From: Pseudomonadota bacterium
Lineage (GTDB): Bacteria; Bdellovibrionota; UBA1018
DNA length: 64,000 nt
Direction of reading: 5' to 3'
Assembly: GCA_027485695.1 (NCBI GenBank)
Contig: JAIXQO010000002.1
Coordinates: 1 to 64,000, forward strand
The stretch's first letter is position 1, and each line of letters begins with the position of its first letter. Of the stretch, positions 53,183-62,012 are shown one piece after another. Both the position numbers and the translations under genes were made by a program. The notes below the pieces were generated by a model. It ran no database searches. It had not been told where the DNA came from and saw nothing but the letters and a program-made list of their open reading frames with translations.

Positions 53183-53968
53183 TTAATCGTCGCGCGAGGG
53201 TCGCTTGGGAGACCGAGCCAGATCTGGTCGTTTGCGAGCCGTCCGTTCCTCGCTTTGGAGCCTTCGCCATTTCTCGACTTTGCCGTGATTGCCGGACTTG
53301 AGGACGTCCGGGACATCATGTCCCTCAAATGTCTCAGGACGTGTGTACTGCGGATACTTGAGCAGTCCATCCTTCTGAAAACTATCTGAAGTGAACGAAT
53401 CAAAATTCCCGAGGACGCCCGGCACCTGCCTGAGCAAGCAGTCCAAGATCACGAGCGCCGGAAGCTCTCCGCCGGTCAGTACATAATCGCCCACGGACCA
53501 CTCTTCATCCACGCAAAGGTCAATGAAACGCTCGTCCACCCCCTCATAATGGCCACAAACGAGGATCAATGGCCGCATTCCCTCGAGCAAACTCTGTGAA
53601 GACTCTTGGGTGAGTAGGCGCCCCTGAGGCGAAAGGAGAACGGTTCGAGGCTTGAGCGTCGATTTCTCAGCAATGATCTCACAAGCCCGGGCCCATGCCC
53701 GGTGAAGCACATCTACGCGAAGAACCATACCTTCGCCGCCGCCATAAGGCGCGGAATCCACCGTGCGATGTTTATCTAGGGAGAAGTCGCGCAATTGGAG
53801 CGCATGAAATCGGAACTGGCCGCTTTTGACGGCTCTGCCCACGATGGAGGAGTTTAAGTAAGGAGTCAGGACATCGGGAAAAAGAGTGATCACGACGACG
53901 TCCAAAGTCGCGGACGCCGTCGTGCCTAAATCTTGTTTTTCACTCAGTTGCTTACTCGATGATTTCAA
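53183..53968 (-). CDS. trmD: tRNA (guanine-37-N1)-methyltransferase
   Basis: TrmD, a SPOUT enzyme that makes m1G37. The signature PYGGGEGM and VVITLFPD, with [12 protein letters not shown] at the knot, is intact. No ATG is present: frames start with TTG at 53968 (overlapping khpA by 17 bases) or inner TTG/GTG near 53905. It follows khpA directly, without rimM. Confidence 0.93.
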   Translation of the reverse strand: MKSSSKQLSEKQDLGTTASATLDVVVITLFPDVLTPYLNSSIVGRAVKSGQFRFHALQLRDFSLDKHRTVDSAPYGGGEGMVLRVDVLHRAWARACEIIAEKSTLKPRTVLLSPQGRLLTQESSQSLLEGMRPLILVCGHYEGVDERFIDLCVDEEWSVGDYVLTGGELPALVILDCLLRQVPGVLGNFDSFTSDSFQKDGLLKYPQYTRPETFEGHDVPDVLKSGNHGKVEKWRRLQSEERTARKRPDLARSPKRPSRDD

Positions 53969-54218
53969 GAACTGTACGCTTCTTGAGTTTGGTGGAAGCG
54001 CCGTTCAGAAGCGTGCGAATCGAGCGAGCAGTGCGGCCTTGTTTGCCAATCACCTTACCCAAGTCTTCTTTAGCGACTTTGAGCTCGATCACGGTGGTGT
54101 TTTCACCCACGACTTCTTTGACTTCAACTCGGTCTGGGAAATCGACTAACGCCTTCGCGACGATCTCGATCAATTTCGCAAGTTCTCCGAGGCTTCCTGA
54201 CGCAGATCCAGCAGACAT
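53952..54218 (-). CDS. khpA: KH-domain RNA-binding protein KhpA
   Basis: 88-residue single-KH protein. The [18 protein letters not shown] loop (GxxG) is present. In other bacteria KhpA pairs with KhpB to bind RNA and affect cell shape. ATG 54218. Lies between rpsP and trmD, where rimM often follows. Confidence 0.9.
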   Translation of the reverse strand: MSAGSASGSLGELAKLIEIVAKALVDFPDRVEVKEVVGENTTVIELKVAKEDLGKVIGKQGRTARSIRTLLNGASTKLKKRTVLEIIE

Positions 54219-54354
54219 GGTGACTCCCCTTCCACTTTCACACCCGGTTTCCGAAACGAAAACCGTACGGCTTTTTTTCAAGCCGTCTGGGTGCCCAAAG
54301 CTTCTACCTGGAGTCGAGACCTAGCGGGACTGGCTCGACGCGACACCCCATCAA

Positions 54355-54600
54355 TTATTTTGACGAAGCTTTAATGAGTTGTCCAACAGTTCTTGTGTAA
54401 CGTGCGCCTTTGGCTTCCCAAGCTTTGACTGCGTCAACGTTGACCTGGATTTTCTTGGCTGGGTCCTTCTCTTTAGGAAGGTATTGGCCGAGTTTCTCGA
54501 GGAAATCGCCATCGCGCTTGGAATTGATGTCTGCTGCAACGATGAAGTAAATTGGGTTTTTCTTAGCGCCGTGACGGGACAAACGAATCTTAACAGCCAT
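54355..54600 (-). CDS. rpsP: 30S ribosomal protein S16
   Basis: 81-residue S16 with MAVKIRLSRHGAKKNP start and the typical KLGQYLP...VKAWEAKGA body. ATG 54600 chosen over an upstream in-frame ATG. First gene of the rpsP-khpA-trmD-methyltransferase-rplS cluster. Confidence 0.95.
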   Translation of the reverse strand: MAVKIRLSRHGAKKNPIYFIVAADINSKRDGDFLEKLGQYLPKEKDPAKKIQVNVDAVKAWEAKGARYTRTVGQLIKASSK

Positions 54601-54696
54601 GGTAGGTCTTTTAATCCTTATCAAAAGTTAAATGGAATTGCCCAGGGATACCCGATCGAGCGCCTCGGCGTCAAGTTGTAAACTTTTTTAATTAAG

Positions 54697-55107
54697 TCAC
54701 TTTTCCCCAAAGAAGGCCCAAGCCGCCTCTAAATTGCCCATCCGGTCGAGGCGACGCCCGTCACTCGCAAATGAAAATACCCCGGGAGCCTCCGACTGGA
54801 TCCATGCGTCCGCAACTTCTGGAGACAACATGAACGTCGCTACCCATTCATTCTCTTCGGGATGGGCAATGAGCAGCCTGGATAGACCCGAGTCTTTTAA
54901 TTTAACAAAGACGCTATAACCCTGTGGCAGATCGAGCCGGAGCTCACTTCTCTCTCCCGATCGAATCTGTTGAATCGCCTCGAACAACTCCGCTCGAAGC
55001 GTTTTCGGGGCCTGAATCTCCAGACGAGACGGCTTTGCGCCGATCCCCGAAGGCTCGTAATCCAAACGAATCTCTACCGGCTCATTTTGCCAAGAAAGGT
55101 ATGCCAT
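54697..55107 (-). CDS. unknown protein coupled to DUF309 gene
   Basis: 136 residues, no signal peptide, acidic, with a helix-strand mix and a WIQSEAPGVF stretch. No family recognised. Its start overlaps the DUF309 stop by 26 bases, so the two are cotranslated. Confidence 0.6.
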   Translation of the reverse strand: MAYLSWQNEPVEIRLDYEPSGIGAKPSRLEIQAPKTLRAELFEAIQQIRSGERSELRLDLPQGYSVFVKLKDSGLSRLLIAHPEENEWVATFMLSPEVADAWIQSEAPGVFSFASDGRRLDRMGNLEAAWAFFGEK

Positions 55108-55507
55108 TTTCCCGATTTCTCCACTGGATGCGCTGAACTCGACCTAAACGCGAAAACCACTCACGATCCACCTGACCCACTTTGAGACAGGCGGCTACTC
55201 GTAGGAGCGTATCTTCTAGTTCCGGCGCAAAAAATACCGGCTGAATCCCTTGCAGTTGAAAATGCGCTTCGGCACCCGCAAACAGTTCCAACGCACGCAG
55301 AGCGAGGCGTTCAGCCGCCGAGTCGCGCTCTTTTTCGATCAAATGAAACACGGCCGCCGATTGGATAAAAGCCTTGAGATAGGTGGCGTACGGATCTTGG
55401 AGCTTGCGCCAAACCTCCTCCCATTTCTCGTGCGCTTCCCAGAATTCACCCCGGTGAAAGCACTCGATTCCCTCATCAAACCGTGTCATAACGGTGGTAT
55501 TTTCCAT
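55082..55507 (-). CDS. DUF309-family protein
   Basis: 141 residues. The pattern FHRGEFWEAHEKWEEVWR followed by KAFIQSAAVFHL is diagnostic of DUF309, small helical proteins, often fused or linked to others, of unknown function. Several Met codons (55552, 55525, 55507, 55489) are possible starts; 55507 is chosen because the divergent gene begins at 55551. Overlaps the 54697 gene. Confidence 0.78.
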   Translation of the reverse strand: MENTTVMTRFDEGIECFHRGEFWEAHEKWEEVWRKLQDPYATYLKAFIQSAAVFHLIEKERDSAAERLALRALELFAGAEAHFQLQGIQPVFFAPELEDTLLRVAACLKVGQVDREWFSRLGRVQRIQWRNRENGIPFLAK

Positions 55508-55550
55508 CGTATTCTTCAGCTCCATTGCCCTTGAATCGAGACCGATCCAC

Positions 55551-56522
55551 ATGACCGCCTCATTTCGCTCAAACGCATTTTCATCGTTACCCTGGATTCA
55601 GTCGAAAGCCCAGAGTTTCAAACGCGCCGAGGAGACCGTGCCGCTCGTCGAAGTGCGCCACGAAGGTTTTTTTGCGGACTTCCCACGCGGACAAAAAGTC
55701 CCGGTACTTTTTTCGGAACGATTCCTCGAATCGGCACCCCACGATGAAAACGCCATTTCCCTACTCGTCACGCTCTCCGAATGGAAATCAGCCGAAATGG
55801 GCGAACTCGCCGGCGTCGCGTTCCCTTTTAATCTGTTTGAATTCGATGCAGCCCTGAATCCTTCGGCATCCCTGAGCACGCTTTTTGACGAACTCGAGAC
55901 GCTGGGCGTCCGCGTTTTCTGCACGCGAATGGATGAGTCTTGGATCGGCTCTCATGCGTTTCGCTTCAACGACTACGAACGCTACGAGGTCCAAGACGAG
56001 ATCCAGCGCGCGGGAGATGCATTTCAAAAACTCATCAGTTTTGAAAACGATGCCGGATTCCCAAGCACTGAGCCTAAGTGGGCCACCACCCTGTTTCGCC
56101 GCAAAGGCGAGATCCTCTCGATCGAACACTGGGAGTCTTTCAAGAAACAAAAACTCGTTCCGGAACTGGGCGCACGCGCCGAGAGTGCAGAATGGAAAAT
56201 ACTGCTCGAGTCTCTCACCCGGATCTTCGAGACCGATGCGTCTTGGAGAAACGATCGACTGAAAACCGCGCTCTGCGAGGCGGCGCCGAAACTTCACGAA
56301 CTGCAATCATTTCCCAAGATCCTCCGTGCGATCTATGAATCCGTTCTGCCCGCCAGCGTCGAATGGGTCAGCTTAAATCCGATCGCCGAATGGTCCGAAA
56401 AAAATGACCGAGAACAAGCCTTTCTCTCGCGAGAAGAGGCGCTTCATTGTCTACAGGTCGCGCGCGATTTTATGACCAACCATGAGCGGGCTCTCGACGC
56501 ACGAGGATCAAAGCCGACATGA
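55551..56522 (+). CDS. unknown protein cotranslated with a queuosine transporter
   Basis: 323 residues without a signal peptide. It has a charged, Trp/Phe-rich composition and a long helical C-terminal half. I recognise no domain. Its stop overlaps the start of the transporter gene by four bases (ATGA), a tight coupling that suggests related function. Confidence 0.6.
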   Translation: MTASFRSNAFSSLPWIQSKAQSFKRAEETVPLVEVRHEGFFADFPRGQKVPVLFSERFLESAPHDENAISLLVTLSEWKSAEMGELAGVAFPFNLFEFDAALNPSASLSTLFDELETLGVRVFCTRMDESWIGSHAFRFNDYERYEVQDEIQRAGDAFQKLISFENDAGFPSTEPKWATTLFRRKGEILSIEHWESFKKQKLVPELGARAESAEWKILLESLTRIFETDASWRNDRLKTALCEAAPKLHELQSFPKILRAIYESVLPASVEWVSLNPIAEWSEKNDREQAFLSREEALHCLQVARDFMTNHERALDARGSKPT

Positions 56523-57208
56523 AAACAACGCGATTCCTGCTCCCCATCACGACTATCCTGATCACCGTGCTCATCGCCTCGAACTTCGTCGGCGCGGGCA
56601 AGGTCTGTGAGATTGCCGGTGTGCCTTTTGATGCAGGATTGTTTTTCTTTCCGATCAGCTACCTACTCGGCGACGTCATGACCGAAGTCTATGGCTACTC
56701 GCAATCGAGACGGGTCATTTGGATGGCGTTCGGCTCGCTTTTTCTCATGACCGCCATGACCGCGCTTGTGCTCGCTCTCCCACCTCACCCCGAATGGCCG
56801 CATCGCGAAGCCTATCAAGCCGTATTCAGCGTCTCTCCTCGCATTGCACTGGGCTCGCTCCTCGGTTTCTGGTTCGGTGAATTCACGAACTCGTTTGTGA
56901 TGTCAAAAATGAAAATCCTGACCCAGGGTCGACACCTCTGGGCGCGCATGATCGGCTCCACTCTCGTGGGGGAGTTTTTTGATTCGGCGATTTTCTACCC
57001 GATCGCTTTTTTGGGAGTCTGGAATACGGAGCTACTCGTGAAAGTCGCCGTTTCCAACTATGCTCTGAAAGTGGCTTGGGAGGTCATCGCCACTCCGCTC
57101 ACCTATGCCATCATCGGTTGGCTCAAACGCGCCGAAGCGATGGACGCGTTTGACCAAGACGTGAACTACAACCCTTTTGCAAACCTGTTTCCAAGGATGA
57201 AGTCATGA
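56519..57208 (+). CDS. queuosine-precursor transporter (VUT/YhhQ family)
   Basis: 229-residue membrane protein with six helices and the family start ITVLIASNFVGAGKVCEI and the PISYLLGDVMTEVYGYS motif. YhhQ imports preQ0/preQ1 for queuosine synthesis. Overlaps the 55551 gene and hldD (4 bases each). queE is at the other end of the window; the pathway genes are not clustered. Confidence 0.9.
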   Translation: MKTTRFLLPITTILITVLIASNFVGAGKVCEIAGVPFDAGLFFFPISYLLGDVMTEVYGYSQSRRVIWMAFGSLFLMTAMTALVLALPPHPEWPHREAYQAVFSVSPRIALGSLLGFWFGEFTNSFVMSKMKILTQGRHLWARMIGSTLVGEFFDSAIFYPIAFLGVWNTELLVKVAVSNYALKVAWEVIATPLTYAIIGWLKRAEAMDAFDQDVNYNPFANLFPRMKS

Positions 57209-58185
57209 TGAAGAAAAAATGGATCATCACCGGCGCCGCCGGTTTCATTGGCTACCGTTTCTACCTCCGCGCGGCCGAAAAAAATATTCCGGTCCTACTT
57301 GTGGACAAGCTCGCTCATTTCCAAACCCGTACCTCCGAGCACGGCTTACCGGATGCTTCTCTCCTCGTCGATCGTGCGGAGTTCTTGAAAACCTTGAGCA
57401 CCCAAAACCCGGCTGAAATCGGCGCGATCATTCACATCGGCGCCTGCTCGGACACGACCGAAATGCGCGAAGACTACCTCCGCGAAACGAACGTCGAATA
57501 CTCGCAGACCCTTTGGAACTACTGCGCAAAACACGGCATTCCGTTCCTCTACGCCTCCAGTGCTGCAACTTACGGTGCGGGCGAACTCGGTTACGAGGAC
57601 CGCGAAGACCTCACACCCCAACTCAAGCCCTTGAACCCGTACGGTGAGTCCAAGCGCGCATTTGATGAGTGGGCGCTTGCGGAAGAGAAAAAAGGCAATC
57701 ACCCGCCCAATTGGGCTGGTTTTAAGTTTTTCAACGTTTACGGATTCGGCGAAGGTCACAAGAACAAGATGGCCAGCGTCGTCTACCACGCCTACCGCCA
57801 GATCGAGCAAACAGGTCGGGTCAAACTTTTTCAGAGCCATAAGGCCGAGTACAAAGACGGCGAGCAGATGCGCGATTTCGTAGCCGTTTCGGATGTCATC
57901 GATGTGCTTGTTTTCGCCCTCGAAAAGCCGATCAAACGCGGAATCTACAACCTGGGCAGCGGCAAGGCCCGCACCTTCCTCGACCTCGCCCGTGCCGTCT
58001 TCGCGGCACTCGGGAAAAAAGAGGCGATCGATTTCGTTCCGACCCCGGAGTCCCTTCGCGACCGCTACCAGTATTTTACGGAGGCGCCGATGGGGAAACT
58101 CGAAAAAGCCGGGTATACGCGCGGTTTTACGAGTTTGGAGCAGGGCGTGAGAGAAACGGTTGAGTTGCTGAGTAAACTCAGCTAA
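57205..58185 (+). CDS. hldD: ADP-L-glycero-D-manno-heptose 6-epimerase
   Basis: 326-residue SDR enzyme making the heptose of LPS inner core. NAD loop TGAAGFIG near residue 10, catalytic Ser in SSAATY, YGESK (Tyr-x3-Lys), and FFNVYGFGE are present. Overlaps the transporter gene; ATG 57205 and 57208 both possible. Placing heptose synthesis with a queuosine transporter is unusual. Confidence 0.94.
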   Translation: MMKKKWIITGAAGFIGYRFYLRAAEKNIPVLLVDKLAHFQTRTSEHGLPDASLLVDRAEFLKTLSTQNPAEIGAIIHIGACSDTTEMREDYLRETNVEYSQTLWNYCAKHGIPFLYASSAATYGAGELGYEDREDLTPQLKPLNPYGESKRAFDEWALAEEKKGNHPPNWAGFKFFNVYGFGEGHKNKMASVVYHAYRQIEQTGRVKLFQSHKAEYKDGEQMRDFVAVSDVIDVLVFALEKPIKRGIYNLGSGKARTFLDLARAVFAALGKKEAIDFVPTPESLRDRYQYFTEAPMGKLEKAGYTRGFTSLEQGVRETVELLSKLS

Positions 58186-58197
58186 TCTCTGTCCCGA

Positions 58198-58254
58198 ACT
58201 TCGCCGGGTGATTCACCCGGGATTTCGGGGAATTCCTCCCGATCCTCGCGAAGT
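58198..58254 (+). promoter_or_regulatory. structured leader upstream of rpsT
   Basis: Outer stem ACTTCGC/GCGAAGT (58198-58204, 58248-58254) closes a three-way junction with two inner hairpins: CCGGG...CCCGG (58204-58220) and TCGGG/CCCGA (58225-58242). It sits 17 bases before rpsT and could be an S20 autoregulatory leader. Confidence 0.5.
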
Positions 58255-58271
58255 GATACGAAAGACCTAAA

Positions 58272-58559
58272 ATGGCAAATACGAGACAGTCTACGAAACG
58301 CGCTAAGATCGAGAAGAAACGCACGACCCGCAACACCGCGGTGAAGAGCGCAACCAAGACCGCCCTCAAGTCGGCGATCTCGGCAGTGAAAAACCTCGAC
58401 GGCGCGGAACTCAAAGCTGCTTACACGAACGCTGTGAAAGCGATCTCCAAAGCTGCTTCCAAAGGTGCGATTCCAAAAGGTCGCGCTTCCCGCAAGATCA
58501 GCCGCTTGACCCTTCTCGTGAAGAAGTCCAAGCCAGCTGCTATCAGCGCTAAGAAATAA
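58272..58559 (+). CDS. rpsT: 30S ribosomal protein S20
   Basis: 95-residue S20 with the MANTRQSTKRAKI start and RASRKISRLT C-terminal signature. GAAAGA lies 9 bases upstream. Followed by a terminator; monocistronic. Confidence 0.95.
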   Translation: MANTRQSTKRAKIEKKRTTRNTAVKSATKTALKSAISAVKNLDGAELKAAYTNAVKAISKAASKGAIPKGRASRKISRLTLLVKKSKPAAISAKK

Positions 58560-58583
58560 CTTTTTAAAAAGTTGATTGAGAGG

Positions 58584-58615
58584 GGCCTGAATCTGGAGAC
58601 AGATTCGGGCCTTTC
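58584..58615 (+). terminator. terminator after rpsT
   Basis: GGCCTGAATCT (58584-58594) pairs with AGATTCGGGCC (58601-58611), then TTTCTATT. Also near the holA stop. Confidence 0.82.
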
Positions 58616-58617
58616 TA

Positions 58618-59610
58618 TTAGTTCCGGCAGAACTTCAGTGCAAGACTCGTCCACGCAGCCATCGGGTCAATCGGCGCGGATTTGAGTTTTAAATCCAAGT
58701 CCTGAAGTGCGAGATGCAACTCGCCCAGTTCGCGATCATCCCAATGCGCGACAAAATCTCGGATCCGGTCTCGTCCCGCGGGACTCCCACCTCGAAGCGC
58801 CGTATCCATTTGGCGCGCGTACCAAGACAAGAGACCCAGGAGCGGGAAATAGTCCTCGCTGCTCGCCGCCCAACCCGGAAGAATCGAGAGCATCCGCGTG
58901 CGTGAACGCTTGAAAAACGCGTCGACGAATCCCGGTGTCGAAAGCGCCGCTTCGGAATCGCCGAAAGACTCTTTCCAATTCTCAGTGGGCGTTAACGACA
59001 AGCGCTCGAGCTCTTGCTCGACGCGGTCCAAACTCCAAGGCTCAGCATAGAGCAGCGCCGCCTCAATCGACTGCGGGAGCTTGAGTTCACGGCGTTCAGC
59101 CAGGTAGCGAATCCATGCCAGGCGATCGCGCTCTGCGACTTCTTCGCAAGGAACACAAGGGTATGCTTCGGCGATGGCTTTTTGTGTTTTTTTCTTGATG
59201 TCGAGTTCTTTTGCCAGAAGTACGGCAACAGAGACTGCGCCTCGCTCATCCAAGGGAATTTTGGTCTCTTGATTCGCCCAATCGATCAGCGGATCGAGGT
59301 CTTTCCAGACGTGTGCGTTTCGCACGGTAAATAATTGGAAACGAGTACCCAAGCCTGGAGATCGAAGGCTGTCCACGAACTCCGAGACGGTAAGATCACC
59401 TGCATCGAGAACGGTTTTCTCGAAACGAGAAAGCCCCTCGTCCGGCGCTGTTTTACTTTTTTTCTTAGGTCCCGATTGCGAGAGCGCCGTGTGGATGCGC
59501 TTGACGAGCTCGCGGGATTTCAAATCTTCACTACCAAAAAGCCAATACAGCGGATGAATGGTTCCGCCTTCGAGTTCTTTTTGGATGATCTTGGGCTCTA
59601 TGCGTGGCAA
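58618..59610 (-). CDS. holA: DNA polymerase III subunit delta
   Basis: 330-residue clamp-loader subunit. N-terminal pattern HPLYWLFGSEDLKSRE and the later LLGLLSWYARQM helices fit HolA. It is immediately downstream of lptE (9 bases), as in many proteobacteria. Confidence 0.9.
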   Translation of the reverse strand: MPRIEPKIIQKELEGGTIHPLYWLFGSEDLKSRELVKRIHTALSQSGPKKKSKTAPDEGLSRFEKTVLDAGDLTVSEFVDSLRSPGLGTRFQLFTVRNAHVWKDLDPLIDWANQETKIPLDERGAVSVAVLLAKELDIKKKTQKAIAEAYPCVPCEEVAERDRLAWIRYLAERRELKLPQSIEAALLYAEPWSLDRVEQELERLSLTPTENWKESFGDSEAALSTPGFVDAFFKRSRTRMLSILPGWAASSEDYFPLLGLLSWYARQMDTALRGGSPAGRDRIRDFVAHWDDRELGELHLALQDLDLKLKSAPIDPMAAWTSLALKFCRN

Positions 59611-59619
59611 ACGGTCCCC

Positions 59620-60237
59620 TTAAAATTGCGCGAGCAATGCTTCGTGAAGCTCTTTTGCCATACCGTTTACCATTTCACGCACAGCGCGATCAAACTCGCT
59701 TTCATTAATCAGCGAAGAAGTGGTTCCGTAGTTCTGTTTCTGATAGCTGCCTGGAAATCGTTTTTCGGTCTGAAGCTGGGTCGCCCAAATGGGGCTTGCG
59801 CCCGCGGAGTCGGTTTTCGTCAGGCGAAACTCGGTCTTAATCACCGCTTGAAACTCGGTCGCCACAATCATTTCGGTGACTTTGCGCTCGGTCGGGAAAA
59901 TCGCGTTCGACGACGCCGCGCCGCTCGGACTCATCGCATAATAGGCGTCCAAAATCGTTCCATCCAAGATCGCATCCGCCTGTTCACGGCTCGAAACGAT
60001 TTTTACGCGGTCACCCACGATCAGCGTTCTTTGAACCGCAGAATAGATCCACTGTTCGATTCCGGGTTTAAACGATTGATTCTGAATCGCTGCCAAATAG
60101 ATCTTGGTGATTCCCGCCTCCGCAAGCGACGAATCCTGAGACGTCTGGAACCGATATCCACAACTCGAAGTGAGCAGCGCAACGAGGACCGTAGAGAATA
60201 CCAAAGAGCAGTACGATACTATCCGACGAAATCTCAT
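59620..60237 (-). CDS. lptE: LPS-assembly lipoprotein LptE
   Basis: 205-residue lipoprotein plug of LptD. Signal with lipobox TSSC near residue 26 followed at once by GYRF, the hallmark of LptE, and a C-terminal region with conserved SSLINESEFDRAV. Start 60237 chosen; 60276 gives an unneeded extension. Upstream of holA. Confidence 0.88.
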   Translation of the reverse strand: MRFRRIVSYCSLVFSTVLVALLTSSCGYRFQTSQDSSLAEAGITKIYLAAIQNQSFKPGIEQWIYSAVQRTLIVGDRVKIVSSREQADAILDGTILDAYYAMSPSGAASSNAIFPTERKVTEMIVATEFQAVIKTEFRLTKTDSAGASPIWATQLQTEKRFPGSYQKQNYGTTSSLINESEFDRAVREMVNGMAKELHEALLAQF

Positions 60238-60274
60238 GTTGACGCTCTCTCCTGGGGCATGCTCCCTTTCTACC

Positions 60275-60634
60275 ATGAGTCTTTTTTCCTTTCATGACAT
60301 CTTGCGCCGACTCAAAGAACGCTACCCGAATCTCGACGCTCGTATCGAAGAATCCGAGGTCGTTGAGCTTTGGGAGGCCTGCGTCGGGCCGACGATCGCC
60401 AAACACGCCAAGGTGATCAAAGTCGAGAAAGGCGAGCTGTATATCGAGGTCGATCACCCGACCTGGAAATCAGAACTGCATTTTAGAAAAACTCAGATCT
60501 TGGAAAAACTCCGCAGTACTGGGAAGAATTTCCAGCCGACGGACTTGTTTTTAGTGGAGAAAAAAATTCGACGGAACGAGCCATCTAACCAACGTTACAC
60601 TCGCGGGAATTTCAAGAGCCGTCCGAAAACCTAA
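60275..60634 (+). CDS. DUF721/DciA-like protein
   Basis: 119 residues. The DUF721 pattern is visible: VELWEACVGPTIAKHAKVIKVEKGELYIEVDHPTWKSELHF, followed by a basic tail (RRNEPSNQRYTRGNFKSRPK). DciA proteins load or hold the replicative helicase in many bacteria; related short DUF721 proteins are of unknown role. Divergent from lptE by 37 bases. Confidence 0.75.
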   Translation: MSLFSFHDILRRLKERYPNLDARIEESEVVELWEACVGPTIAKHAKVIKVEKGELYIEVDHPTWKSELHFRKTQILEKLRSTGKNFQPTDLFLVEKKIRRNEPSNQRYTRGNFKSRPKT

Positions 60635-60649
60635 GCGCGCCGCCTAGAA

Positions 60650-61201
60650 TCATTGCCTCGAAATAAAATTCGAGAGCAACCCCTGTGGCAGCCCGAAAAC
60701 CCGGTACAGAATAAAGACCAAGAGCCCGAGAAAAATCACGACGAGCCACTTCCAATAAGAGGGCGACTCAACGGTATAATTTTCCGCAGATACCTGCACC
60801 GCAACTGTGGACGCTTTAGGAGTCGTCACCCGGGGGGCCGTTCTGGGTGATGTAACCGAGGCGGCTGGAGCGCCAGAGCTTGCGGCGGGTGCGGAAGTGG
60901 TCTCGGAGAAGCCTTCTTCCATCAGGCTGTCTTCCATGATTCCGCCATCCATCGAAAGCGTCTTCGTAACGGTCATCGTCGCGGTTGCATCTTCGCTTTC
61001 GTCTCCCAACTCCTTGAGTGGACGTCCGAGCCAACGAACCACTTCTTCGCGCTCATTGAGAGAGAACCAATAGCCTGCCGAGGCTGAGATTTCATCCGTC
61101 GCGGAGAGCACTCCTTGCTCCAGTCGACGACGGACTTCGTCTTGATTGAATGGACCTTCGATCTGATTGTTTTGCGTTCGGGATAAAAAGAGTCGCTCCA
61201 T
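60650..61201 (-). CDS. GYF_2-domain membrane protein
   Basis: 183 residues. An N-terminal GYF-like domain (residues about 1-55, IEGPFNQDEVRRRLEQG and SAGYWFSLNE), an Ala/Ser/Thr-rich linker (100-135), and a C-terminal membrane helix (about 150-170). This is the domain of AgmX-type proteins. The adaptor role is inferred. Confidence 0.7.
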   Translation of the reverse strand: MERLFLSRTQNNQIEGPFNQDEVRRRLEQGVLSATDEISASAGYWFSLNEREEVVRWLGRPLKELGDESEDATATMTVTKTLSMDGGIMEDSLMEEGFSETTSAPAASSGAPAASVTSPRTAPRVTTPKASTVAVQVSAENYTVESPSYWKWLVVIFLGLLVFILYRVFGLPQGLLSNFISRQ

Positions 61202-61223
61202 GGCTATTCTTCCTGCACGGATA

Positions 61224-62012
61224 TTAGTGCAGTTTCCCCTCCGTCAGTGCTTGAACGGTTCGTTCTTCGGCTTCAAGAAATGCCCGAATCGCCGGATGCT
61301 CCGCCTTGCGAAACTCAGCCGGTTTGCCCCAAAAAACAATCTCGCCTTGATGCAAGAACGCGATTTGATCCGCCAGCAAGAGCGCCGACGGGATATCGTG
61401 ACTGATGACGATTGAAGTCAGTCCGAGCTCGCGTTTCAATGTCGCGATCAAGTCATCGACCGTCGTTCGCGTGACCGGATCCAGTCCCGTCGTCGGCTCG
61501 TCGTAAAGCAAAATTTGTGGCTCGCGAATGATCGCTCGAGCGAGCGCGACTCGTTTTTTCATCCCCCCCGAAATCTCGTTCGGGTACTTGTCGTGGCTGT
61601 GAGGCATACCGAGGACTTGAAGCGCGTTCGCGACTTTGTCGGCGATTTCCTGTTTAGTCAGGTTCGTATGCTCCACGAGCGGCAATGCGACGTTTTCGAA
61701 AACGGTAAAATCATCAAACAGTGCGGAGTTCTGAAAAAGCATTCCGAAGAGCTTGCGGTGTTCAAGAAGCTCACGCCCTCGGAGCTTGGCCATGTCCTTG
61801 CCGCCGACCCAAACTTCTCCACGATCGGGACGAAGCAAACCCAAGATGTGCTTGAGGGTAACCGATTTTCCCGCGCCTGAGGAGCCCAAGATATACGTCA
61901 GTTTTCCGGCCGGAAATTCAATATTCACACCGTTGAGCACGACGTCACGTCCGTCTCGAAATGCTTTGAAGACGTTGACTAGTCGGACTTGGCCTTGCGT
62001 TTTAGTTTCCAA
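61224..62012 (-). CDS. mlaF: MlaF-like ABC transporter ATP-binding protein
   Basis: 262-residue ATPase of the phospholipid-transport (Mla) type: Walker A GSSGAGKS, signature ISGGMKKRVALARA, Walker B LLYDEPTTGLD. Start is a TTG at 62012 with AAGGG 5-6 bases before it, inside alr (34-base overlap). No mlaE or mlaD gene is visible in the window. Confidence 0.88.
   Translation of the reverse strand: METKTQGQVRLVNVFKAFRDGRDVVLNGVNIEFPAGKLTYILGSSGAGKSVTLKHILGLLRPDRGEVWVGGKDMAKLRGRELLEHRKLFGMLFQNSALFDDFTVFENVALPLVEHTNLTKQEIADKVANALQVLGMPHSHDKYPNEISGGMKKRVALARAIIREPQILLYDEPTTGLDPVTRTTVDDLIATLKRELGLTSIVISHDIPSALLLADQIAFLHQGEIVFWGKPAEFRKAEHPAIRAFLEAEERTVQALTEGKLH

Noticed and set aside
59335..60297. 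320-codon plus-strand ORF
   Set aside because: Antisense to holA and lptE, which have clear family motifs.
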